Positions 53,643 through 63,009 of a stretch of 64,000 nt of DNA are shown here, one piece after another (the stretch's first letter is position 1; every line of letters begins with the position of its first letter). The notes below the pieces were generated by a model. It was not told where the DNA came from, searched no databases, and saw only the letters and a list, made by a program, of their open reading frames with translations. Location: the NCBI GenBank assembly GCA_946481075.1, contig CAMLMC010000001.1:868001-932000 (forward strand), written 5' to 3'. The translations under genes and the position numbers were made by a program. The stretch comes from an uncultured Alphaproteobacteria bacterium (lineage in GTDB: Bacteria > Pseudomonadota > Alphaproteobacteria > Micavibrionales > Micavibrionaceae).

Positions 53643-54671
53643 ATGGCATTATCACCCATCACAAAACGCCGCCTCGCCCAATTCAAGGCGAACAAACGCG
53701 GCTACTGGTCATTCTGGATTTTCACGGCGCTGATGCTCGTGTGCCTGTGCGCGGAATTTATCGCGAACGATAAACCGATCGTGCTGTCCTATGACGGCAA
53801 ACTTTATGCGCCGGTTTTCGCCTCTTATCCTGAAACCACCTTCGGCGGGGATTTCGAAACCGAAACCGATTACCGCGATCCGTATGTGCAAGGATTGATC
53901 GATGAAAAGGGCTGGATGCTCTGGCCGCCAATCCGTTTTTCCTATGACACGATTTCCTATTCGCTGCCCGAACCCGCACCGTCGCGGCCCGCGGGTGAAA
54001 ATATTCTGGGAACAGACGATCAGGGCCGAGATGTCGCCGCGCGTGTTATTTATGGTTTCCGCATTTCCATCGTATTCGGTTTAACGCTTACCATCATCTC
54101 TTCGCTGATCGGCATCACAGCGGGCGCGTTTCAGGGTTATTACGGCGGCAAAACGGATTTGATTATGCAGCGCGTGATCGAGGTCTGGTCGTCCCTGCCC
54201 TCGCTTTACATCCTCATCATCTTCTCTGCGATGTTCGTACCGGGTTTCTGGACGCTGCTGCTCATCCTGCTGCTCTTTTCGTGGGTCAGCCTTGTCGATG
54301 TCGTGCGCGCCGAATTCCTGCGCACCCGCAATTTCGATTATGTCCGCGCCGCGAATGCGCTTGGCGTTGATAACCTTACCATCATGCGCAGGCATGTCCT
54401 GCCCAACGCCATGGTTGCGACAATGACCCTGATGCCGTTTATTTTGACAGGCTCCATCACCGCGCTGACCAGCCTCGATTTCCTCGGCCTCGGCCTGCCG
54501 CCCGGTAGCCCATCGCTCGGTGAATTGCTGTCACAGGGCAAGAACAATTTGAACGCACCGTGGCTCGGCATTTCCGCCTTCTTTACGCTGGCCTTCATGC
54601 TCACCATGCTGACCTTTATCGGTGAAGCCGTGCGCGATGCGTTCGATCCGCGGAAGACAAATCTTAAATAG
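53643..54671 (+). CDS. yejE: YejE-like ABC transporter permease
   Basis: YejE is the second Yej permease. The 342-residue protein has the characteristic N-terminal RRLAQFKANKRGYWSFWIFT, a large periplasmic loop (ENILGTDDQGRDVAARVIYG), then the permease core with RNFDYVRAANALGVDNLTIM and LTSLDFLGLGLPPGSPSLGE. Its last codons overlap the convergent SulP gene by 8 bases. Confidence 0.92.
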   Translation: MALSPITKRRLAQFKANKRGYWSFWIFTALMLVCLCAEFIANDKPIVLSYDGKLYAPVFASYPETTFGGDFETETDYRDPYVQGLIDEKGWMLWPPIRFSYDTISYSLPEPAPSRPAGENILGTDDQGRDVAARVIYGFRISIVFGLTLTIISSLIGITAGAFQGYYGGKTDLIMQRVIEVWSSLPSLYILIIFSAMFVPGFWTLLLILLLFSWVSLVDVVRAEFLRTRNFDYVRAANALGVDNLTIMRRHVLPNAMVATMTLMPFILTGSITALTSLDFLGLGLPPGSPSLGELLSQGKNNLNAPWLGISAFFTLAFMLTMLTFIGEAVRDAFDPRKTNLK

Positions 54672-55947
54672 GTTTCTTTTGCAGCTTTAAAACATAAGCA
54701 AGCATAAGTCCGGCGCCAACACCCACCACCATGTCGAAAAACACGGTGAGGAAAAACGTCACAAGCAGAACAGTTGTGTCCTTTTTATTCCCCGCCCTCA
54801 GGATATCGACAAAGACAGGGATATGCGCCATCCGCCACGCCGTCGCAAGAAGTAGCGCCGCAAGGGCGGCCATCGGCATCTGGCTGATATATTTCGCGAG
54901 CGCCAGCATAAAAAGTAACAACAAAATTGAATGAATCACCGATGCAAAGGGTGTCTTACCACCGGCATGGATATTCGCGGCGGTGCGGGCAATCGCCCCC
55001 GTGGCCGGAATACCGCCGAAAAATCCGGCCGCCAGATTGCCGAAGCCAACACCTACCAACTCCGCATTCGGATTATGCTTTCCCTTCGTTATATTGTCGG
55101 CGACAGTGGCGGAGAGCAATGATTCCAATGCCGCTAGCAAAGCCACGGTGATCGCTGGAACAATCAACGGATAAAGGGGGACGATTTCCGGCACATGGAA
55201 CCCCGGCAGCACGGGCGGTATGCCCGCCCCCATCGCGCCATCACCCAGCTGATAACTGAACCGCAATGCAATCGTGTCAACGCCAACACCCATTCGCGCG
55301 GCGATATAGGCAACGATCATCCCGCCCGCAATGCCCGCCACAGGCGCGGGGATTACTTTTGTCACACGCACGAAACCAAAGATAATGGCGAGCGTGACAA
55401 TACCCACCACCGCTTCTTGCGGTGTTAAAGATGGAATATGTGCGCCAATCGCTATGACTTTATCAATGTAATGCGGCCCGAAGGATGGGATATGCAGTCC
55501 CAGAAAATCGTTTAAGGATAACGTGGCAATCACCACCGCGATTCCGGCCGTGAATCCGGTTGTCACCGCATAAGGCACATGCTCGATATATTTGCCAACG
55601 CGCATGATACCCATCAGGATCAGCAATCCTCCCGCCATCAACTGGCACAGGATCAACCCGTTCAAGCCATATTGCGAGACGATGGGGGCAAGAATGGCGA
55701 CAAAGGCCGCCGTCGGCCCCGTGACCTGAACCTTTGATCCGCCAAGCAGCGCGGTAAGAATTCCCGCCACTATTGCGGTATATAATCCATGCTGGGGCGG
55801 AAGGCCGACCGCAATGGCCAGGGCCATGGACAATGGCAGGGCAATCAGCGAAACGACGATGGCGGCCCCGAAATCGGACCGGAAGGTCTGGAAGGTATAC
55901 CCTTCGCGCAATGAGTCTTTGAGGGCGGTTGCAACCGGAAACGGCAT
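54664..55947 (-). CDS. SulP family anion transporter lacking the STAS domain
   Basis: The 427-residue protein has about 12-14 hydrophobic helices and SulP signatures (GLPPQHGLYTAIVAGILTAL, SKVQVTGPTAAF, GGIPATGAIARTAANIHAGG). It ends after the membrane region (YVLKLQKKPI) with no C-terminal STAS domain, unlike most SulP proteins. Sulfate, bicarbonate or a C4-dicarboxylate are candidate substrates, and none can be chosen here. Confidence 0.88.
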   Translation of the reverse strand: MPFPVATALKDSLREGYTFQTFRSDFGAAIVVSLIALPLSMALAIAVGLPPQHGLYTAIVAGILTALLGGSKVQVTGPTAAFVAILAPIVSQYGLNGLILCQLMAGGLLILMGIMRVGKYIEHVPYAVTTGFTAGIAVVIATLSLNDFLGLHIPSFGPHYIDKVIAIGAHIPSLTPQEAVVGIVTLAIIFGFVRVTKVIPAPVAGIAGGMIVAYIAARMGVGVDTIALRFSYQLGDGAMGAGIPPVLPGFHVPEIVPLYPLIVPAITVALLAALESLLSATVADNITKGKHNPNAELVGVGFGNLAAGFFGGIPATGAIARTAANIHAGGKTPFASVIHSILLLLFMLALAKYISQMPMAALAALLLATAWRMAHIPVFVDILRAGNKKDTTVLLVTFFLTVFFDMVVGVGAGLMLAYVLKLQKKPI

Positions 55948-56006
55948 GATCCCTTGATAATACCAGAAAAACGGTTATTTTCTAATGATATAAAGAAAGA
56001 CCGACA

Positions 56007-57194
56007 ATGACCCTCAGCAATTCCATCAATGCCCTGAAAGACGAAATCGCCGCCTATCGCCGCGAACTGCATCAAAACCCGCAAACAAATTACGAGGAAA
56101 CTTTTGCCAGCGGATTGATCCAGAAAAAGCTGGGCGAATGGGGCATCCCTTTCAAAACCGGGTACGGCATCACGGGCGTGGTCGCCACCATCGAAGGACA
56201 GAAAAACGACAGCGGTAAATCGGTCGCCCTGCGCGCCGACATGGACGCGTTGAATATGAATGAGGCCTCGGGCCAGCCATGGGCCTCGAAAATTCCCGGC
56301 AAAATGCATGGCTGTGGCCATGACGGTCACACCGCCATGCTGCTTGGCGCGGCCAAATACCTATCCGAAACCCGCAATTTCAACGGAACGGTTCATTTGA
56401 TATTCCAGCCGGCGGAAGAAGGTGGCGGCGGCGCGGCGGCGATGATCAAGGATGGCCTGTTCCGCGATTTCAAAATAGATGCCGTGTTCGGCCTGCACAA
56501 TTGGCCCGGTATGAAACGCGGGGAAATCGGCCTGCGCGCGGGGCCTATTATGGCCTCCACCAGCGATTTTCAAATCACGGTGAAAGGCAAAGGCGGACAT
56601 GCCGCCATCCCGCATATCAATATCGATCCTGTGCCGGTCGCCGCGCAAATCATCATGGCGATGCAAACAATTATCTCCCGCCGTGTTGATCCGGTGGATC
56701 AGGCGGTGGTTTCCGTCACCAACATCAATGCCGGTTCCGGTGCAACCAACGTCATCCCCGATGCCGTGGTGATGACGGGAACCTACCGCACTTTCCGCAT
56801 GGAAACGCGGGCCATGATCGGGAAACGGATCGAACAGATCGCCTCTGCAATCGCGGCCGCGCATGATTGCACCGCCGATATCGAACTGGAAACCGGATAC
56901 GATCCCACCATCAACTCCCCGCTAGAGAGCGCATTTTGCGCCGAGGTTGCCCGCGCCCTTGTCGGCGATGCGAATGTCAATGCCAATGTCGAACCCTGCA
57001 TGGGCGCGGAAGATTTCGGCGCGATGCTACAGGAAGTCCCCGGATGCTATATCTGGATGGGACAGGCGGAAGACGATGCCAACAGCCCGCACAACAAGGG
57101 GCTGCACAATGTCGGCTATGATTTCAACGACGAAATCATCCCGCTCGGCATCGAATACTGGGCCCGCCTCGTTGAGGGCGCCCTGCCCCGATAA
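56007..57194 (+). CDS. M20 family amidohydrolase (hippurate hydrolase-like)
   Basis: The 395-residue metalloenzyme has M20D ligands: CGHDGHTAMLLGAA, FQPAEEGGGGA and the later GAEDFGAML. It should cleave N-acyl amino acids or similar amides. The start at 56007 matches the family (short helix, YRRELHQNPQTNYEE). It is divergent from the SulP gene. Confidence 0.92.
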   Translation: MTLSNSINALKDEIAAYRRELHQNPQTNYEETFASGLIQKKLGEWGIPFKTGYGITGVVATIEGQKNDSGKSVALRADMDALNMNEASGQPWASKIPGKMHGCGHDGHTAMLLGAAKYLSETRNFNGTVHLIFQPAEEGGGGAAAMIKDGLFRDFKIDAVFGLHNWPGMKRGEIGLRAGPIMASTSDFQITVKGKGGHAAIPHINIDPVPVAAQIIMAMQTIISRRVDPVDQAVVSVTNINAGSGATNVIPDAVVMTGTYRTFRMETRAMIGKRIEQIASAIAAAHDCTADIELETGYDPTINSPLESAFCAEVARALVGDANVNANVEPCMGAEDFGAMLQEVPGCYIWMGQAEDDANSPHNKGLHNVGYDFNDEIIPLGIEYWARLVEGALPR

Positions 57195-57252
57195 TCGTTC
57201 TTATTTTCATATTTATTGCATTGGGAAAAAAGTCTGTGCTAAAACCACCGTA

Positions 57253-58368
57253 ATGAAAACTGGCTCCGCTTCCCCGCGCTTGATCGCTGCTCTTTCCGAA
57301 TTGCCCCTGACCAGAGAGCAAATCGAACGAATACTTCCTGCCATACAAAAAGACAAGAAAAAGCTTGAGGAATGGAATGGCGCCGAACCTGATCACGAAA
57401 GCCCCTACTGGGATTTTTCAGGAAAGATCCAGCGTGCCGCCGCCCTTCTAGGGATTAAGGAACAAACCTATTTACACAAGGCCGCCGTAAGACAGCCTTC
57501 GCTTTTTACGCAAGCCCCTGAAACAATCAACGCCAACATTGAATACGCATCCACTCTGCTGGGCATTGACAAAAAAACCTATGTCGAAAGCGCCGCTCTT
57601 CGAATTCCTTCTCTTTTTTGTCAGTCTGCGGAAAAGGTCAACGATAATATCGAAAGCGCCGCATCCCTTCTAAAGGTTCATAAAAATATTTATATAACAA
57701 GATTTGCGCTCAAACAGCCTGCGCTATTTACGCTTTCACCCGAAACCATCCATTCGAAAATTGAACTCTCCATCGACTTGCTTGGACTTGATAAAGCCAC
57801 TTTCATAAAAGTTGCGCTTCGCCAACCCTCGTTACTCTATATGTCGCCCGAAACAGTTTATTCAAATATGGAACAGGCTGCGAACATTCTCCAATTTGAC
57901 ACATCGGCTTATGTCGCGCGGTCTGCCATCAGACAACCTGCTCTGTTCACGCTTTCGCCCAAAACTATTGCCCGAAACCTCGCCTATGTCTTAGAAGCCG
58001 CTTCGAAAGGCTATATCCATGATATTAAGACGCCCTCTGATATTATGCACACCCCTTCCACGTTGACATATGGGACGGCAAATACTCATATGCGCTCAAT
58101 CCATGCCCATATTTTTCAGCAGAATTTTTCACTTTCTTGCTTCTTCTCCAAGGCAGGCCGTAATAAAAAAAATATTGAGACCGACATTCTGGATCATTAC
58201 CGCGATCGGTATGAATCTACAGGGCTTGGCCTTCGTGCCGTGCAGATTATGGCAGAGGCAGGCATAATCTCCGCCCTGCCCGACTGGGCCCCCGCGCCTG
58301 ATGCGCCACTGCGCCAGCGCACGCGGAATGTTAACCATTCCGCAGCACCTACCCCGAAATTATCATAA
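57253..58368 (+). CDS. Helical-repeat protein, mTERF-like
   Basis: The 371-residue product contains five tandem repeats of 36-38 residues (about residues 55-92, 93-129, 130-166, 167-202, 203-239). Each has two helices around a pattern like AxxLLGxDKxxY then (R/K)QPxLFxxSPETI. The Pro-Leu-Phe spacing resembles mTERF repeats of mitochondrial and plastid nucleic-acid-binding proteins. A basic C-terminal part follows (about 260-371). No SD is evident before the ATG at 57253. The gene is more AT-rich than its neighbours. The function is unknown; nucleic-acid binding is a guess. Confidence 0.6.
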   Translation: MKTGSASPRLIAALSELPLTREQIERILPAIQKDKKKLEEWNGAEPDHESPYWDFSGKIQRAAALLGIKEQTYLHKAAVRQPSLFTQAPETINANIEYASTLLGIDKKTYVESAALRIPSLFCQSAEKVNDNIESAASLLKVHKNIYITRFALKQPALFTLSPETIHSKIELSIDLLGLDKATFIKVALRQPSLLYMSPETVYSNMEQAANILQFDTSAYVARSAIRQPALFTLSPKTIARNLAYVLEAASKGYIHDIKTPSDIMHTPSTLTYGTANTHMRSIHAHIFQQNFSLSCFFSKAGRNKKNIETDILDHYRDRYESTGLGLRAVQIMAEAGIISALPDWAPAPDAPLRQRTRNVNHSAAPTPKLS

Positions 58369-58551
58369 TTTATTTCTTGTAAATTTGGGCATTCCCAAGT
58401 ATAAGTTGCCCCATGAACACACTGTCCCACGATATCGTCAATTCTCAACGACGACGTACCACCTGACCGCCCGCTGGTTCAGGTTCGGACGTGGTGCCTA
58501 ACATCACACAATAAAAACAATAAGCCTCCCAGTCGCTAGCGGTCACAAGAA

Positions 58552-58583
58552 CCCCCTCTGTAAACGGAGAAGGGTCTTTTTAT
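58552..58583 (+). terminator. Weak terminator after the helical-repeat gene
   Basis: An imperfect hairpin (CCCCTCTGT...ACGGAGAAGGG) is followed by TCTTTTTAT. Confidence 0.4.
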
Positions 58584-58637
58584 CTTCCAAAGAAAAAAGA
58601 AACTTGATGACTTGTGCGGCCAAAAGGACGGCGTGTG

Positions 58638-59264
58638 ATGCAACAGAACAACTTTAAACTTGTCGAAACAGAACCTCCTCAGGGACTTTATACCCCGTCC
58701 CTGTCTGCGCCCATGATCTTGATTGATGATCAGGATGTAGAGGCTTTTTACAACAAACTGGAAGAAGTGCGCCGCCTTCTCCCCGATAACCAAAAGCATT
58801 TCCTCAAAAAAGACCGCGAGATCGCCGAACTGCGTGATCCGAATGCGCACCTGATAGGGATCAAGGATGAATTCGGCAATCTTGTCGCGGGGGTCATGGC
58901 CATGATGCCTGTTACACGCATGATCGCCAAAAAATATACAGACTATCCCTTTGATGCGAACGCGGGCAAGACCGCCCTGCTCAGCGGACTTTGGACCGAT
59001 GCCAACCATCGCGGCAAGGGCCTTGCCGTCCAGAATATCCAGATGGTCGTTGATCTTTCTCGCGCCAAAGGAATGAGCAACGTTCTCTCGGGTGTTGCCG
59101 AAGGCAATCCTGTCTTGTCGGCATTCACGCGGGCGACAGAAAACGCAGAGAAAAAATTCGAACACGCCGGATCCTGTACCCGTCCGGCATTGGGCGGACA
59201 ACCGGCATACACAATGAACTTTCAGCGTGTGACCTTTTTTAAGCCGGATCGTCGCCCGGGCTGA
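58638..59264 (+). CDS. GNAT family N-acetyltransferase-like protein
   Basis: The 208-residue protein has the acetyl-CoA binding motif DANHRGKGLAVQNIQMVVDL (Q/R-x-x-G-x-G/A form) near residue 133 and a typical GNAT strand-helix layout before it. The substrate is unknown. The ATG at 58638 is chosen over an upstream GTG because AAAAGGA lies before it. Confidence 0.75.
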   Translation: MQQNNFKLVETEPPQGLYTPSLSAPMILIDDQDVEAFYNKLEEVRRLLPDNQKHFLKKDREIAELRDPNAHLIGIKDEFGNLVAGVMAMMPVTRMIAKKYTDYPFDANAGKTALLSGLWTDANHRGKGLAVQNIQMVVDLSRAKGMSNVLSGVAEGNPVLSAFTRATENAEKKFEHAGSCTRPALGGQPAYTMNFQRVTFFKPDRRPG

Positions 59265-59384
59265 ATAATTACTTCTAATATCAAGCCACTGCCGCGCTGC
59301 CGCATCGACTTGTCTGGCTTCCACGCCTAAAATTCTTTATAATTGAATTAGTTATAAAAAGATGAAGACAGTGGAGGCCGGAAT

Positions 59385-60575
59385 ATGTCCGACGATTTTC
59401 TAACGCGCGCCAATGATATCCTCATAAATGTCTATAATTTCTGGCCCGTTCAATTCACCAAGGCCAAGGGCGTTTACCTCACCGATACGGATGGCAAGAA
59501 ATATCTGGATTTCGGATCGGGCATCGGCGTCAACGCGCTCGGCTACGGCCACCCTGCCTATAAAAAGGCCATCAAATCGCAACTCGACAAGATTCACATG
59601 GGGCTTTGCTACGTCGTTGATGATGCGCGGCTGGAAGCCGCCGAAACATTGCTGGCAGTCTCCGATTTCGATCAGGTGTTCTTTTGCAACTCGGGGACAG
59701 AGGCCGTGGAAGGCGCGCTGAAAACCGCGCGCAAATGGGCCATCGAAACCAAAGGCCCGGATGCGTATGAGGTGATCTACGTCAACAAATCCTTCCATGG
59801 CCGCTCCATGGGCTCCCTCTCCGTCATGGGGCAAAAGGCCTACCGCGAAGGGTTCGGCCCCTTGCTCCCCGGTACGCACGCCGCGGAATTCAACGATCTT
59901 GATAGTGTTGCCGCGCTGATAAATAAAAACACCGCAGCCATTATTGTGGAACCGGTGATGGGCGAAGGCGGCATTATTGCGGCGACGCAGGAATTCCTCA
60001 CGGGCCTTCGCGAACTTTGCACCAAGAACAATGTTGCATTGATTTTTGACGAGGTGCAGGCAGGCATGGGCCGCACGGGCACGTTGTTCGCCTATGAACA
60101 ATATGGGGTCGTGCCGGATTTGATTACGCTGGCCAAAGGCCTTGGCGCGGGCTTTCCGGTGGGCGCCTATATGGGACAGAAGAAATTCACGAAACACATC
60201 ACACCGGGCAGCCACGGCGGAACCTATGGCGGCAATCCCCTCGCCTCCAAGGTCGTGACGACGGTGGTCAAGGAAATGTTGAAACCCGGCTTTCTCGACC
60301 ATGTCGAAAAAATTGGCAAGGTGCTCAAAGATGGCCTTGAAGATATTGCCCGCGAAACAAACCAGCTTTCGAACGTGCGGGGCCGCGGCATGATGCTGGC
60401 GGCGGATTACAACGGCGGACAGGTGAAAGATTTGATCAAAACCCTGCTGAAAAACGGCCTGATATGTTTGAGCTGCGGGGAGAATTCCCTGCGCATCATC
60501 CCGCCTCTGGTCCTTAATGAAAAAGAAGCGAAACAAGGGCTCGCTATTTTGCGCGAGACTTTGACGGCGACTTAG
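59385..60575 (+). CDS. argD: Acetylornithine aminotransferase ArgD
   Basis: ArgD transfers an amino group to N-acetylglutamate semialdehyde in arginine synthesis, using PLP. The 396-residue class III aminotransferase has FDEVQAGMGRTGTLFAYEQ (PLP Asp) and LITLAKGLGAGFPVGAYMG (PLP Lys). argF follows on the same strand, supporting the arginine role over other class III substrates. Confidence 0.93.
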   Translation: MSDDFLTRANDILINVYNFWPVQFTKAKGVYLTDTDGKKYLDFGSGIGVNALGYGHPAYKKAIKSQLDKIHMGLCYVVDDARLEAAETLLAVSDFDQVFFCNSGTEAVEGALKTARKWAIETKGPDAYEVIYVNKSFHGRSMGSLSVMGQKAYREGFGPLLPGTHAAEFNDLDSVAALINKNTAAIIVEPVMGEGGIIAATQEFLTGLRELCTKNNVALIFDEVQAGMGRTGTLFAYEQYGVVPDLITLAKGLGAGFPVGAYMGQKKFTKHITPGSHGGTYGGNPLASKVVTTVVKEMLKPGFLDHVEKIGKVLKDGLEDIARETNQLSNVRGRGMMLAADYNGGQVKDLIKTLLKNGLICLSCGENSLRIIPPLVLNEKEAKQGLAILRETLTAT

Positions 60576-60627
60576 GCTATAAAAATTCTATGACCTTTAT
60601 TCTTTGGACACGCCGCTCACGACGATA

Positions 60628-60649
60628 GGGATCGATCAATATCGATCCC
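60628..60649 (+). repeat. Perfect palindrome upstream of argF
   Basis: GGGATCGAT, loop CAAT, then ATCGATCCC: a 9-bp perfect stem without a T run, 49 bases before argF. It could be an RNA hairpin or an operator. Confidence 0.5.
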
Positions 60650-60697
60650 GGCCAGGGCCATGCCCGAACTTTTTGTCCAATTTCTAGAATAAAGTGA

Positions 60698-61594
60698 ATG
60701 ACTATCATGCATCATTTCCTCGACCTCGCCGATATATCGGCGCAAGACCTGCGGGCTATTCTCGATAACGCCCACAACCTCAAAAAACTGAAATACAATC
60801 CGCCACAATTGCTCGATGGCCTTAGCCTCGCCATGATGTTCGACAAAAAATCGACCCGCACACGCGTGTCGTTCGAAGTCGCGATGAAACAACTCGGCGG
60901 CCACACCATCGTGATGGGCATGAACGAAATGCAGATCAGCGGCGCGGAAACAATCGAGGATACGGCAAAAGTCCTCTCCCGCTTTGTCGATGCCATCATG
61001 ATCCGCATGTCGGATCACGAAACGGTGGCGGAACTTGCGAAATACGCCGATGTGCCGGTCATCAATGGTTTAACCGACTGGTCCCATCCCTGCCAGATCA
61101 TGGCGGATCTTCTCACCATCGAAGAAAAACTCGGCCAGTTAAAGGGACTGAAGGTGGCATGGTTTGGAGATTGGAACAATGTCACCCGCTCTTTCAAACA
61201 GGCCTCGAAAAAATTCGAGTTCGATTTTATCGTCGCGGCTCCGCCCGCCCTGCATCTGAAGGCCGATATGGATGCGCATATCACGGACAATCCGGCGCTC
61301 GCCGCAAAAGGCGCAGATGTTATCGTTACGGATACATGGGTATCGATGGGACAGGAAGGCAAGGACATCGAAATGTTCTGGCCGTATCAGGTGAACGCAC
61401 AATTGATGGCATTGGCAAAACCCCATGCAATTTTCATGCATTGTATGCCGATCCATCAGGGAGAAGAAGTCACGCGCGAAGTCCTCGAAACGCCCGCCTC
61501 CGTTATATATGACGAAGCCGAAAACCGTCTGCATGCGCAAAAGGCCATTCTGGCGTGGTGTCTTTCGAACGCGGGCGTGAAAGTTTCCAGATAA
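60698..61594 (+). CDS. argF: Ornithine carbamoyltransferase ArgF
   Basis: ArgF makes citrulline from ornithine and carbamoyl phosphate. The 298-residue protein has the carbamoyl phosphate site STRTRVSFEVAMKQLGG, the HPCQIMADLLT motif (residue block near 130) and MHCMPIHQGEEVTREVLE (ornithine site HCLP-type). Start ATG 60698 (or 60707). Confidence 0.95.
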   Translation: MTIMHHFLDLADISAQDLRAILDNAHNLKKLKYNPPQLLDGLSLAMMFDKKSTRTRVSFEVAMKQLGGHTIVMGMNEMQISGAETIEDTAKVLSRFVDAIMIRMSDHETVAELAKYADVPVINGLTDWSHPCQIMADLLTIEEKLGQLKGLKVAWFGDWNNVTRSFKQASKKFEFDFIVAAPPALHLKADMDAHITDNPALAAKGADVIVTDTWVSMGQEGKDIEMFWPYQVNAQLMALAKPHAIFMHCMPIHQGEEVTREVLETPASVIYDEAENRLHAQKAILAWCLSNAGVKVSR

Positions 61595-61672
61595 CAACCA
61601 TCCTCCCTCTTGGCATGTCGCCTGCGCAGAGGTATCCTATGGCAAACGTCATACAAGAGAGAGGATATGACC

Positions 61673-61939
61673 ATGGATACGAATAACAACAACAGCTTTG
61701 TACGCAGCGTCTTTTTCTTCGATGAGATGCTGATGCCGAAACTGATCACATTTATTTATTGGCTGTTTCTTATCGGCGTGGCGCTCTCCTCGCTGGCGAT
61801 GATGGTGAGTGAAAGCGTGATTGGCGGTCTGCTCACCTTTTTGTTTGGAACAATTGGTGCGCGTCTGTCGTGTGAATTGATGATCGTTCTGTTCAAGATC
61901 AATGAAAACATCCAGAAAATAGCCGACAAATCCCAATAA
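61673..61939 (+). CDS. DUF4282-like small membrane protein
   Basis: The 88-residue product has two hydrophobic helices (about residues 22-46 and 50-72) after a Asn-rich start (MDTNNNNSFVRSVFFFDEML). It fits the DUF4282 pattern. The ATG at 61673 gives a 7-base spacing from AGAGAGGA. A strong terminator follows. Confidence 0.65.
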   Translation: MDTNNNNSFVRSVFFFDEMLMPKLITFIYWLFLIGVALSSLAMMVSESVIGGLLTFLFGTIGARLSCELMIVLFKINENIQKIADKSQ

Positions 61940-61945
61940 CAAAAA

Positions 61946-61980
61946 CGGCGAAAGGGAACCTGCCCTTTCGCCGGTTTGTT
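61946..61980 (+). terminator. Terminator after the DUF4282 gene
   Basis: An 11-bp stem (CGGCGAAAGGG 61946-61956 with CCCTTTCGCCG 61963-61973) followed by a T-rich run. Confidence 0.85.
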
Positions 61981-61992
61981 TGGCCATCAAGA

Positions 61993-62871
61993 ATGAAAAA
62001 ACTTCTGGAACACCCCTTCGCCCGTTATTTGCTCCGCCTGAACAGCAATATTCAGGAAGATTTTATCGGCCTTGTCGCGGGCGGTGTCGCCTTTTATTTT
62101 TTTCTGGCGGCCTTTCCCGCCATTGCCGCGCTGATTTCGCTGTACGGGCTTTTTTCCAATCCCTCCTTCATTCTCGATCAGTTCGTCCTGCTGGAAAATT
62201 ACCTGCCGCCGGAATCGTTGAAAATATTGTCTGATCAGGCACTGGCGATCACCACGTCCAGCGGCACGGCGCTCAGCTTCGGCCTGTTTATGGGTTTATT
62301 CTTGACCATCTATAGCGCGACAAAGGGCGTGAAGGCCCTGATACAAGGGCTCAATATCGCCTACAACATCAAGGAACGCCGCAATATCATTATGTTGAAC
62401 GGCGTGGCCTTTATGCTGACGCTCGGGATGATGGTGTATTGCCTGTTTGCGCTCAGCCTCGTCGCGTTCATGCCCGCCCTGTTCAATTTCTTGTATATTC
62501 CTGAAGAGATCGCAAAAATTCTCCTGCTCTCGCGCTGGCCTGTGCTGATGTTCAGCGCGATGATCGGTCTGCAAATCCTTTTCTATCATGCGCCCAACCA
62601 TAAAAAGCGTCACTGGCAATGGATCAGTCCGGGCTCCATCATTGCAACCCTGCTCTGGCTTGCCGGATGTAACCTCTTCTCCATCTTCGTTTTCAATTTC
62701 GGAAATTACAATGAAACCTATGGCTCGCTCGGCGCGGTTGCCGTGCTGCTGCTCTGGTTCTGGCTCAGCGCGTTGATCGTCCTCATCGGCGCGGAAATCA
62801 ACGCGGCCATGGACCCGAAGGGGCGGCAATACCCTATTGCGGACAAACCCGACCTCGCCAAAGCCGATTAA
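61993..62871 (+). CDS. YihY/BrkB family membrane protein
   Basis: The 292-residue protein has six hydrophobic helices and the family start GLVAGGVAFYFFLAAFPAIA, with LNIAYNIKERRN and the end GAVAVLLLWFWLSALIVLIG. The family was once called RNase BN, but that link is obsolete. Its true role is unclear. Confidence 0.9.
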   Translation: MKKLLEHPFARYLLRLNSNIQEDFIGLVAGGVAFYFFLAAFPAIAALISLYGLFSNPSFILDQFVLLENYLPPESLKILSDQALAITTSSGTALSFGLFMGLFLTIYSATKGVKALIQGLNIAYNIKERRNIIMLNGVAFMLTLGMMVYCLFALSLVAFMPALFNFLYIPEEIAKILLLSRWPVLMFSAMIGLQILFYHAPNHKKRHWQWISPGSIIATLLWLAGCNLFSIFVFNFGNYNETYGSLGAVAVLLLWFWLSALIVLIGAEINAAMDPKGRQYPIADKPDLAKAD

Positions 62872-62926
62872 CGCACCCGGCTTCCTTACCCAGCTTACTC
62901 CCTGCCAAATTTCCCCTCATGAAATT

Positions 62927-62945
62927 GAGAATGATTATCATTTTC
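62927..62945 (+). promoter_or_regulatory. Fur box 1
   Basis: GAGAATGATTATCATTTTC matches the 19-base Fur consensus at 16 positions and has a perfect 6-1-6 core AATGAT-T-ATCATT. Confidence 0.85.
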
Positions 62946-62949
62946 TATC

Positions 62950-62978
62950 TTGACGGTCCGTTATTAGCGGCTTTAAAT
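62950..62978 (+). promoter_or_regulatory. Sigma-70 promoter between two Fur-like sites
   Basis: TTGACG, 17 bases, then TTAAAT. It sits directly after Fur box 1, and Fur-like site 2 overlaps the expected start point, so Fur bound to either site could block transcription. Confidence 0.6.
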
Positions 62979-62997
62979 GAGAACCGTTATCATTTAG
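62979..62997 (+). promoter_or_regulatory. Weaker Fur-like site 2
   Basis: GAGAACCGTTATCATTTAG matches the right half of the Fur consensus well (ATCATT) and the left half poorly. Confidence 0.45.
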
Positions 62998-63009
62998 GAG
63001 GAACCCATT

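Noticed and set aside
59400..60536. 378-codon minus-strand frame
   Set aside because: It is fully antisense to argD and has no recognisable domain.
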